Assembly (NCBI GenBank): GCA_016933095.1
Contig: JAFGBP010000032.1
Span: 1-23,803 of the forward strand
DNA length: 23,803 nt
Reading direction: 5' to 3'
From: Candidatus Woesearchaeota archaeon
Lineage (GTDB): Archaea; Nanobdellota; Nanobdellia; Woesearchaeales; SM23-78
The notes below the pieces were generated by a model that worked only from the letters and a program-made list of their open reading frames with translations, was not told the DNA's origin and made no database searches. This document shows positions 7,929-14,773 of this stretch, piece by piece. Position numbers and translations under genes: made by a program. Position 1 is the first letter of the stretch. Each line of letters begins with the position of its first letter.

Positions 7929-8330
7929 GTCTTCTGGCTTCATAACGCATACGACATCAAGAAGCTTCATGAAGTGCTTATCCCTTGATATCAGAATCGC
8001 GTTCTCATCACGAGAAATGATAGCATGAAGTGCATCTGCAAATGGAACTAATCTAGACTTTGATAAAGACCTGGCTTCAATAGATTGAGTATTTGATCTA
8101 GAAACAAATAACAAGGATTTCTGGAAAGGTGCAAAACATGATGATATTTTCTCCTGATCTGCATATCTGCGAAGCTCCGCCAGGACCACATCCGAGATCA
8201 GGATTACACTCCCGACATCAAGAATTCCATTCAAAAAAGCCAGTGCCCACTCGCCAAGAGGCCTGTACTTGTCGCTCCTGTTTTCAAAGTAGTCAAGCCA
8301 GATGTTCGTGTCAACATAAAACCGTCTCAT
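7920..8330 (-). CDS. vapC: PIN-domain ribonuclease, VapC-like toxin
   Basis: This protein has 136 residues, the usual PIN length. Acidic active-site residues are visible in order: D in RRFYVDTNIWLDYFENR, E in LISDVVLAELRRYA, D in LVPFADALHAIISR and D in ILISRDKHFMKL. PIN proteins are Mg-dependent RNases, and VapC toxins cut tRNA or rRNA. The frame stays open 37 codons upstream, but the domain begins at MRRFYVDTN and a TATA-like box lies 28 bases before that ATG, so I start at 8330 as a leaderless message. The C-terminus overlaps the convergent ribbon-helix-helix gene by 9 bp. An antitoxin relationship with that gene is likely but not certain. Confidence 0.85.
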   Translation of the reverse strand: MRRFYVDTNIWLDYFENRSDKYRPLGEWALAFLNGILDVGSVILISDVVLAELRRYADQEKISSCFAPFQKSLLFVSRSNTQSIEARSLSKSRLVPFADALHAIISRDENAILISRDKHFMKLLDVVCVMKPEDLI

Positions 8331-8354
8331 AATTGAATAGAATCCCAGAGAGGT

Positions 8355-8362
8355 TAATATAG
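8355..8362 (-). promoter_or_regulatory. TATA-like box of the PIN gene
   Basis: CTATATTA on the minus strand is centred 28 bases before the ATG at 8330, in the 85-base gap after the dehydrogenase gene. It suggests the PIN gene has its own promoter and is not only an operon tail. Confidence 0.45.
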
Positions 8363-8415
8363 TCAAGCCGCAAAGAATCGGAAAAAATCGACTATTCAAA
8401 ATAACTACAAGATCA

Positions 8416-9702
8416 TCAGAGCCTGAAATACTCGAACCCAAGCCTCTTGGCCTCTTCCTTGTCGTAGAATCCTTTGATGTCTATCAATACCTTCTTTTCC
8501 TTGAAGAGCTTGTCCAGAGACTTAAGGCTTAAACCTGCGAATTCCTTGTGAGGGACTGCCAGTATGACTGCGTCGTACTTTCCAAGCGAAGACAATCCCT
8601 TGTTCTTCACTCCAAATCCTTCATGGTCTAGTTCTTCCTGGGACAAGTAAGGGTCGCAAGCCTCTACAGAGGCTCCAAAGCTCTTTATCTCTGCGATCAC
8701 GTCCTTTACCTTGCTGTTCCTTGAGTCCTTGACATTCTCCTTGAAAGTGAGTCCTAAGATGAGTACATTAGCGGCTTTTATCGTCTGGCCCGCGTTTATC
8801 ATGAGCTTGATGGTGTTCTCAGCGACGTACTTTGCCATGCCGTCGTTTAGTTCCCTGCCGGCCAGGATGATTCGCGGGTGGTAGCCAAGTTCCTGAGCCT
8901 TGTGGGTGAGATAGTAAGGGTCTACGCCGATGCAGTGGCCTCCTACAAGGCCAGGCTTGTAATTGTGGAAGTTCCACTTTGTACCCGCGGCTTTGAGGAC
9001 TTCCTGAGTGTCGATGTCAAGCCTCCTGAATATCTTAGATAGCTCGTTCATGAGTCCTATGTTCAGGTCCCGCTGGATGTTCTCGATGACCTTGGCAGCC
9101 TCTGCGACTTTTATGGATTCTGCCTTGTGGACTTTTGTTATGGCGCCGTAGACAAACGCCGCCTTCTCCAAAGTTTCATTGTCCATGCCTGAAACGATCT
9201 TGGTAATCTTGTCAATCGTGTGCTCCCTGTCACCAGGATTAATGCGCTCAGGACTGTAGCCGATGAACCAGTCGCTTCCGCACTTCAGGTTCGAGAACTG
9301 CTCGATAATCGGAAGGGCGACTTCCTCAGTGACTCCAGGATAGACAGTGCTCTCAAAGATGACAGTCGAACCTGACCTTAAGTTCTTTCCCACCATCTCA
9401 GAAGCCTTGGTTATCGGCGTGAGATCTGGAAGGTTGGCTTTTGTGACCGGCGTAGGGACGGCTACTATGATGAAATTGCACTCTTTAAGGCAAGAAGGAT
9501 CCGAACAGTAAGCGATGTTGACGGCTTTCAGTTCCTCGTCTGAGAGCTCGTTCAGAGGGTCCTTGCCGGATTTTAAGGAAGATATTTTTGATTGGTTGAG
9601 GTCAAATCCTGTTAGCTTGAAATGCTTTGCCAATGCAACTGCCAAAGGGAGGCCGACGTAGCCAAGGCCGACGACGGCGACACTAAAATCATCCTTCTTC
9701 AT
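8416..9702 (-). CDS. tviB: UDP-N-acetylhexosamine 6-dehydrogenase (WbpO/TviB-type nucleotide-sugar dehydrogenase)
   Basis: About 428 residues, the normal family length. The enzyme oxidises the C6 alcohol of a UDP-amino sugar to a carboxylate with two NAD+. An N-terminal NAD fold has VAVVGLGYVGLPLAVALA. A central helical region includes YSPERINPGDREHTIDKITK. The catalytic cysteine lies in GLVGGHCIGVDPYYLTHKAQ (C257). A C-terminal UDP-binding fold includes LILGLTFKENVKDSRNSK. The HCIGVDPYYLTHKAQELGYHP pattern is closest to WbpO/TviB (UDP-GlcNAc or UDP-GalNAc uronate) and less like UDP-glucose dehydrogenases; the exact substrate is not proven. The ATG at 9702 is preferred because a GTGAT lies 6 bases before it; an ATG at 9720 is also possible. 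It follows uppP by a short gap, probably one operon, and would feed acidic sugars to surface glycans. Confidence 0.88.
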   Translation of the reverse strand: MKKDDFSVAVVGLGYVGLPLAVALAKHFKLTGFDLNQSKISSLKSGKDPLNELSDEELKAVNIAYCSDPSCLKECNFIIVAVPTPVTKANLPDLTPITKASEMVGKNLRSGSTVIFESTVYPGVTEEVALPIIEQFSNLKCGSDWFIGYSPERINPGDREHTIDKITKIVSGMDNETLEKAAFVYGAITKVHKAESIKVAEAAKVIENIQRDLNIGLMNELSKIFRRLDIDTQEVLKAAGTKWNFHNYKPGLVGGHCIGVDPYYLTHKAQELGYHPRIILAGRELNDGMAKYVAENTIKLMINAGQTIKAANVLILGLTFKENVKDSRNSKVKDVIAEIKSFGASVEACDPYLSQEELDHEGFGVKNKGLSSLGKYDAVILAVPHKEFAGLSLKSLDKLFKEKKVLIDIKGFYDKEEAKRLGFEYFRL

Positions 9703-9735
9703 TACAAAATCACACTCCATATTAAAGTCAAGTCT

Positions 9736-10509
9736 TCATGCGACGAAAGCGACTATTAACGTGATTATTCCTAACAAGGCGCAGTATATGCTGAAATAGC
9801 TGAAAAGATCCTTCCTTATGATCTGCAGCAAGAGCTTCAAGGAGAAGAATCCTGCGGCGACGGCTGTGATTGAGGATAACAAGACCATCCAAGGATCGGC
9901 GATCTGAGAGAGGGCACCCTTGTAGATCTCAAAGCCTGCTGCGCCGATCATCGCAGGGATAAACATGAGAAATGAGAACCTGGCCACTTCTTCTCGCTTG
10001 AATCCGAGCATCATGCCAGCCGAGATCGTGGAACCTGAGCGGGAGACGCCTGGGAAGATGGCGAGGGCCTGGGCCAAGCCGATGCCAATGGCAGCAGTCG
10101 CGTTAATAGGCTTGGTCTTCTTCCTAGGATACCTAGAAAGGAAGAGGAGGATGCTGGTGAATAGCAAGGAGAAGCCTACCGTGGTGAGGCTCTTGAAGAC
10201 AGACTCAATGAAGTCATGGAACAATAGGCCGAAGAGAGCTATGGGTGTGGAGGCTATTATTAGGAAGAAGACCATTCTCCAAGAGTGCTGGTCATTCTTC
10301 AAGACACCTTTGATTAAAGATAAGATGTCCTTCCAAAAGACTGCCAGGACCACGAGGACACTGGCAAGCTGGATGACGACGTCGAAGATGAGGGGCATCT
10401 GCAAGTTGAAAAAATGCTCAGCCAAGACTAGGTGACCGCTGGAACTGATAGGAAGCCACTCAGTCACGCCCTGGATGACGCCAAGGATTACTGCCTGTAA
10501 AAAGTCCAT
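9736..10509 (-). CDS. uppP: undecaprenyl/polyprenyl-diphosphatase, UppP (BacA) family
   Basis: At 257 residues with about eight hydrophobic helices, this matches integral membrane UppP. It removes the outer phosphate from polyprenyl diphosphate so the carrier can accept a new sugar. The two active-site motifs are intact: GVTEWLPISSSGH at 14-26 and PGVSRSGST at 153-161. A TATA box centred 27 bases before the ATG indicates a leaderless transcript. The nucleotide-sugar dehydrogenase follows within 35 bases on the same strand, so lipid-carrier recycling and activated-sugar supply are probably co-expressed. In archaea the substrate would be a dolichol-type or other polyprenyl diphosphate; the gene name is carried over from bacteria. 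Confidence 0.93.
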   Translation of the reverse strand: MDFLQAVILGVIQGVTEWLPISSSGHLVLAEHFFNLQMPLIFDVVIQLASVLVVLAVFWKDILSLIKGVLKNDQHSWRMVFFLIIASTPIALFGLLFHDFIESVFKSLTTVGFSLLFTSILLFLSRYPRKKTKPINATAAIGIGLAQALAIFPGVSRSGSTISAGMMLGFKREEVARFSFLMFIPAMIGAAGFEIYKGALSQIADPWMVLLSSITAVAAGFFSLKLLLQIIRKDLFSYFSIYCALLGIITLIVAFVA

Positions 10510-10531
10510 TGTTGAAAGGTTCTATGGGAAG

Positions 10532-10540
10532 TTTATATAA
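10532..10540 (-). promoter_or_regulatory. TATA box of the uppP-dehydrogenase operon
   Basis: TTATATAAA on the minus strand is centred 27 bases before the uppP ATG, the classical archaeal distance, so the message should be leaderless. The sequence is nearly symmetrical and could also fire on the plus strand into the nucleotidyltransferase remnant. Confidence 0.6.
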
Positions 10541-10590
10541 TTTGTGAAGAGGAGTCAAAAACTGATTCAAGCAGGAGTCAACAATCCAAA

Positions 10591-10962
10591 GACAACATAT
10601 TTATATGCCTCAACACAGAGAAGAAGGCGTCCGCCTACAAGGATTACCTCCTCACAAAGCATGCGATAAGATTCTCAAGAAAAGGGAAATTCATCCCGAA
10701 CATGGAGATCAAGTTCCCAAAAACAGATCTTGAAAGGTGGGCTCTTGAACAGAAAAGGAAGGTGGAAGTGAACGGCAAACAAATATACATATCCCCCATC
10801 GAGCTTCAGATATCATTCAAGCTATTCCTGGGAAGCGAGAAAGACATTGAAGACGCAAAATACCTATACGAATTGTTTAAAGAAAAGATTGACAGAAAGC
10901 TTTTGCTGGAATTTAACCGAAAACTTGAAATAGAAGCAGCATTCAAGAGGTATCTAGAATGA
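10591..10962 (+). pseudogene. 5'-truncated remnant of a nucleotidyltransferase-like protein
   Basis: The frame is open from 10516 to the TGA at 10962, but the first possible start is the ATG at 10702 (86 residues). Coding-like sequence clearly runs upstream of it (DNIFICLNTEKKASAYKDYL, then FSRKGKFIPN). The later part, ISPIELQISFKLFLGSEKD followed by IEDAKYLYELF, is the C-terminal signature of archaeal nucleotidyltransferase-like proteins, recognised from memory of the family. The N-terminal catalytic segment with its GSxxxxxD-type motif is missing, cut off at the uppP promoter. A shortened protein from 10702 may still be made, and it overlaps the next small ORF by ATGA. I read it as a decaying or truncated gene with moderate confidence. 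Confidence 0.55.
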
Positions 10963-11111
10963 ACACGCCGAAGATAGACCTAAAAGAGCTAAAAAAGTTC
11001 AAAGAGGAGAATTTCAAGGAAAGACTTGAATTCATAAGCCAATATGCCGAATGGCAAAAGAAAAACTCCAATAATAAATGGAGTACTGAACAAAAAGAGA
11101 TCATCGAATAA
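10959..11111 (+). CDS. 50-residue charged helical protein, companion of the nucleotidyltransferase remnant
   Basis: The ATG overlaps the stop of the preceding frame (ATGA, 10959-10962), a layout of translational coupling. The 50 residues read MNTPKIDLKELKKFKEEN, continue through ERLEFISQYAEWQKKN and end WSTEQKEIIE. They are mostly helical, strongly charged and lack a membrane segment. Small proteins of this look beside archaeal nucleotidyltransferase genes may form two-gene modules, by analogy with small toxin-antitoxin pairs; that is inference here. The gene survives intact although its neighbour is truncated. It converges on the VanZ-like gene with 7 bases between stops. Confidence 0.55.
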   Translation: MNTPKIDLKELKKFKEENFKERLEFISQYAEWQKKNSNNKWSTEQKEIIE

Positions 11112-11118
11112 GCAAGCA

Positions 11119-11493
11119 TTAATTCTTAAACCACTCGAAAAGCGCAAGGAACAAAAGAGCTAAAGTAGTGCCGAAGGCATCGGCAGCGAAGTCAAGCCAG
11201 GAGAAAGACCTTGTCGAGGTGGAGAGCTGCAAGAGCTCAGATGAGATGCCTATTGCCAAAGAGAGCATGAAAGCCAACGCGAAAGAAAGCGGTTTCTTAA
11301 CCTTAAACGTTATGAGAGTAAAATACAATAATCCTGCGAGGAAGAAGAACTCTACCGCATGGATGATCTTATCAGAACCCTCAGGGAAAAGGCCAGGAGT
11401 GCTTGCCGAGAAGAAACCATAAACCAAGACAGCCAAGTAAAGCAGCAAGACAACCGGCAGAATCCGAGTCCATGATATACTTGCTCTTCCCAT
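11119..11493 (-). CDS. VanZ-like small integral membrane protein
   Basis: This protein has 124 residues and four hydrophobic segments. The VanZ signatures are visible: SDKIIHAVEFFFLAGLLYF in the second helix, and ELLQLSTSTRSFSWLDFAAD followed by AFGTTLALL in the last helix pair. VanZ-family proteins are membrane proteins of poorly defined function; the founding member gives low-level teicoplanin resistance, which says little about an archaeon. A TTTAAA box centred 27 bases before the ATG suggests a leaderless transcript. Divergent from the M14 peptidase gene. Confidence 0.8.
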   Translation of the reverse strand: MGRASISWTRILPVVLLLYLAVLVYGFFSASTPGLFPEGSDKIIHAVEFFFLAGLLYFTLITFKVKKPLSFALAFMLSLAIGISSELLQLSTSTRSFSWLDFAADAFGTTLALLFLALFEWFKN

Positions 11494-11516
11494 AAGAAGA
11501 CGAGGTTTAGGCAGGC

Positions 11517-11523
11517 TTTAAAT
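11517..11523. promoter_or_regulatory. symmetrical TATA element between the VanZ-like and M14 genes
   Basis: The palindromic core TTTAAA sits 27 bases before the VanZ-like ATG on the minus strand. On the plus strand it predicts transcription from about 11547, upstream of the M14 peptidase. That would rule out the in-frame GTG at 11529 as the peptidase start, since it lies before the predicted transcript start. Confidence 0.4.
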
Positions 11524-11660
11524 AGGTTGTGAAGGCCGATAAGAAGAGCCGCTCTTGTCGAGGAAATCGAAAACTTCTTAAAGGGAAAAAATCAGAGAAT
11601 AGGATAGGAAAAGGGTTAGAAACAGTGGATAATCGGCAACTACGAGCCATAGTGAGAGCT

Positions 11661-14600
11661 ATGAATGCGTTAACGATAGTTATAGTTCTAATAATAATAA
11701 CTCCAGCAGTCCAAGCAGCAGTATGCGGAGACGGAATATGCGAAGGAAGAGACATAAGGAACGACACCGGATATAATAGCGGCTGGCCTGAAAACTGGGA
11801 CAACTGCCCACAAGACTGCGGGATACAAGAGTATGCAAGGAACGTCGGAGACACATACCATACAAAAGAAGAAGTCGAACAGATACTGATCGAACTGGTG
11901 GAAGCACACCCGACGATAGCAGGATACGAAGTGATCGGAAAGAGCCTGAAAGGGAAGGACATCCTCCTCTTCAAGATGGGAAACCCCAACGGAGGACGGT
12001 TCATGTTCGACGGCCAGATGCACGGCGCAGAAGATTGCGGCACTGAGACCGGCCTTAAGTTCTTCCAATGGGCACTTGAAAGCAACGACCCAGAAGCGCA
12101 GGCGATCAGGGAAGGAAACCAATTATTGTTCATACCGATAATAAACAGAGACGAGTACAGAAGGCAGAATGCACGAGAGAGCTATACGCTAGAAGATGGA
12201 ACGATTATCGAAGTTGCCTCTGGAGTTGATTTAAACCGAAATTTTGGACCTGGATGGGATGACATAGGAAGTGCAGATCCGCAGAACACGTATTACTACA
12301 AAGGAATTAAAGCAGCCTCAGAACCCGAGACTCTTGCGGTGATGAAAGCCATTTCACGATACAAACCCGAAGTCTATTTTAATGGACACTGCGCACTTGA
12401 ATCATTACAAGGACATGGTAACAGCCAAGTATCTTCAACCATAATGGAGCAGATAAGACAACATGATCAAGACTACGGAACCATCACCATTCAAACATAC
12501 AATCCTTCCTTCAATGCAGATTGCGATTCGACAGGAACCTTATGTGATGTCGCATGCCAACAAGGAGCAAGTTCCTGGGCATTTGAAATAAGTGAATGGG
12601 GAAATATGCCTAAAAATCTAGAAGAATATCAATCTAAATGGTATGACACGGCCGCACCCGCATATCGGGCAGCGGCAAAATCAGTTCAAAGAACCGAAGA
12701 CTATATTATAAGAGAGATATCCCAAGAAAATGAGTTCAAGTTCTTTTACGGCATACATTGGCGTGGCGATCCCTGTGAGAATATTGCATATGCAAAGAAT
12801 ATGGGATATAAATATCTCATCTATCAATCTGGTATGAAAGGATGCAGCAACGCAGATAACATCTCATTCTATGTTGAGAGCCCCGACCAAGCGGACGTGA
12901 TATATGTATCATTAGAAGGAGAATCCCGGACTGAAGAAGAGGCACGGGAGATCTCTAAGAAACACTCAATCAAATCCGATTTGCCATTTCCAAACAACTT
13001 AGCTCGAGGATGGTTTATCAACAAGTCGTCTTTCAGGGTCGTTCCTGATCTTCAGCAACAAACAGTAATAGATGAAATAGTGCAAGAGAGCCTCCAAGGC
13101 ATACTAGAGAAAGAAAACAAGAACAAGGGATTTCTCTTCGCAGGATACGTCTGGGATGTTCCGCAAATGGATGGAGATTTTTGGACAGGATATCAGCCCG
13201 ACGGAGGACTCCAAACCACCATCTCATATTGGACCGGCACAAACTCAGGATTTCCAAGAAACGAAGAGGCTTACGACTACAATACGTACAGAGATGGAAA
13301 AGCCGCATTTTACAAAAACCTAATTACTGAGACTTCAAAAGCATACCCTGATATGAAAATGATATACGAACCATGGCACATATACAATAGTTGGATTTCA
13401 CAAGTCGAATATCGACAAGATTATAATTATTACCGAGGAGATTTAATATGCCAGGAGAGTCCAAGCAGATCCTTTATAGAAGACACGAGGATATATCCCT
13501 TATATAATTACACGACAAATGACGTGTGCTCGACGACCCCGAATGTTGGTTCTCACCAGGAAAACCTGGAACTCATGGGGCTGGCTGCCGAGAACGAAGC
13601 GTGGTTTGGATGGTACGGTAGATTCGGCGGCACGGGAGATGCTCCAGACTATAAAAGCATAAGAGAGGTCCCGCCAAGATTACAGCTCATAAGAGTCATC
13701 GCAGGATGGGAGAACATAAATCAAGTCCCACTGAGTGCGAGGTCTTTTGATCCCCAGACACTCACGTACAAGAGCTCACTCAGCTTTGCGGACCAGAACA
13801 TCATGTATTCTGTTCATCCGAGAAACCATAAGACATATGCTGTCTTCCTGAACCGTAATGAAGGCATCGACCTCAAAGGGATGGTCCCGAAGAGCATAAA
13901 GCTTGCTGATAGCCTGTTTAGCCCCAGCGAAGATGTGGATTCCCACTTCCAAGTATCTGCAGGAAAACTTTTCCTGACAGACCAAAACTACGAGGGGAAA
14001 GGGTTCATAATAGAGCTTATGGAAGCGCCCTTTTCAGAGACAAGCAGTACAAATGCAGGAACCGAGACTACTAATTACCAAGGTACAGAAACGACAACCG
14101 GCAGTGCAAGCGAAGGAAGCAGCAAGGGCAGCGGTGGTGGAGGTAGCATCCCGAGCTTCCCTTATTGTGGCAACAAGAAATGCGATGGAGAAGAGACATG
14201 CATATCATGCAGCAACGATTGCGGGAACTGCCCTGAAGACGACGGAAGTCTTACATCATCACTCTCTGAGAGCCAGAGGCCTTCGTCAAATGCTCCGATA
14301 GAAATCCCCATCAGCTTGACTGAGACTGGAAACATAGATATCATACAGGGAAAAGATGATCCTAATCATGTTGGAGAGGCTCAGATTACTGGAATGGCAG
14401 TCCATAAGACTGCCAAGGTGAATGATTCCAATAAGTTCCCAATAACCATCTCACTCATAGCCATACCGCTGATTATAGCAGCATTCTCCATTATGATAGT
14501 CTCATTCAGAGGAAAAGAGGAGCCCCGACCATTCATCGATTTTGCAGGGAAGTATCCTGAACATGCCCTCAAGCTAGAAGAGTATTATCTGAGCTCAGTC

Positions 14601-14747
14601 CGACAAGGCATGAGAAAGGAAGAGATAAGGCATAATCTCCTTAGGGTCGGATGGCCTGCGACGATAATTGACAGTGCCATGCAGGAGATAAGCATCTTGC
14701 CTCATGCAGAGCAGCAACCGCCTCTGGATTTTCCCAATAGGTTCTGA
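11661..14747 (+). CDS. secreted membrane-anchored M14 zinc carboxypeptidase fused to a probable TIM-barrel hydrolase-like region
   Basis: About 1028 residues. After a signal peptide (MNALTIVIVLIIITPAVQA) comes a Cys motif (VCGDGICEGRD...CPQDCG), then a full M14 domain: zinc ligands H121 and E124 (MHGAED) and H243 (FNGHCA), substrate-binding DLNRNF (R193) and catalytic E309 (SWAFEISE). Residues about 359-777 (IHWRGDPCENIAYAKNMGYK, YVWDVPQMDGDFW, YEPWHIYNSWI, ENEAWFGWYGRFG) resemble a TIM-barrel glycoside-hydrolase-like domain; family unknown. A Ser/Gly linker, a second Cys motif (CGNKKCDGEETC at about 836), a membrane helix (about 926-949) and the cytoplasmic YPEHALKLEEYY...LLRVGW domain (about 961-1010) follow. 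The role is inferred as trimming peptides or glycopeptides outside the cell. The frame is open from GTG 11529; I start at the ATG before the signal peptide, but GTG 11652 or 11625 would add positive charge. GC content drops sharply at about 12180-13500. Confidence 0.85.
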   Translation: MNALTIVIVLIIITPAVQAAVCGDGICEGRDIRNDTGYNSGWPENWDNCPQDCGIQEYARNVGDTYHTKEEVEQILIELVEAHPTIAGYEVIGKSLKGKDILLFKMGNPNGGRFMFDGQMHGAEDCGTETGLKFFQWALESNDPEAQAIREGNQLLFIPIINRDEYRRQNARESYTLEDGTIIEVASGVDLNRNFGPGWDDIGSADPQNTYYYKGIKAASEPETLAVMKAISRYKPEVYFNGHCALESLQGHGNSQVSSTIMEQIRQHDQDYGTITIQTYNPSFNADCDSTGTLCDVACQQGASSWAFEISEWGNMPKNLEEYQSKWYDTAAPAYRAAAKSVQRTEDYIIREISQENEFKFFYGIHWRGDPCENIAYAKNMGYKYLIYQSGMKGCSNADNISFYVESPDQADVIYVSLEGESRTEEEAREISKKHSIKSDLPFPNNLARGWFINKSSFRVVPDLQQQTVIDEIVQESLQGILEKENKNKGFLFAGYVWDVPQMDGDFWTGYQPDGGLQTTISYWTGTNSGFPRNEEAYDYNTYRDGKAAFYKNLITETSKAYPDMKMIYEPWHIYNSWISQVEYRQDYNYYRGDLICQESPSRSFIEDTRIYPLYNYTTNDVCSTTPNVGSHQENLELMGLAAENEAWFGWYGRFGGTGDAPDYKSIREVPPRLQLIRVIAGWENINQVPLSARSFDPQTLTYKSSLSFADQNIMYSVHPRNHKTYAVFLNRNEGIDLKGMVPKSIKLADSLFSPSEDVDSHFQVSAGKLFLTDQNYEGKGFIIELMEAPFSETSSTNAGTETTNYQGTETTTGSASEGSSKGSGGGGSIPSFPYCGNKKCDGEETCISCSNDCGNCPEDDGSLTSSLSESQRPSSNAPIEIPISLTETGNIDIIQGKDDPNHVGEAQITGMAVHKTAKVNDSNKFPITISLIAIPLIIAAFSIMIVSFRGKEEPRPFIDFAGKYPEHALKLEEYYLSSVRQGMRKEEIRHNLLRVGWPATIIDSAMQEISILPHAEQQPPLDFPNRF

Positions 14748-14773
14748 AATAATCCGGCGGAGGAAACCTCTTC

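Noticed and set aside
8331..8441. An N-terminal extension of 37 residues for the PIN protein
   Set aside because: The extension (ending ...TSLGFYSI) has no counterpart in PIN proteins, and a TATA-like box lies inside it 28 bases before the internal ATG.
10598..10610. A TATA-like CATATTTATATG that could be a promoter for the 10702 ATG
   Set aside because: It lies within sequence that reads as coding (NIFICLN) in the same frame, so it is more simply explained by codons, although weak promoter use cannot be excluded.
11529..11660. A 44-residue N-terminal extension of the M14 protein from a GTG
   Set aside because: It would put a highly basic stretch before the signal peptide and begin upstream of the transcript start predicted from the TATA core at 11517-11523.
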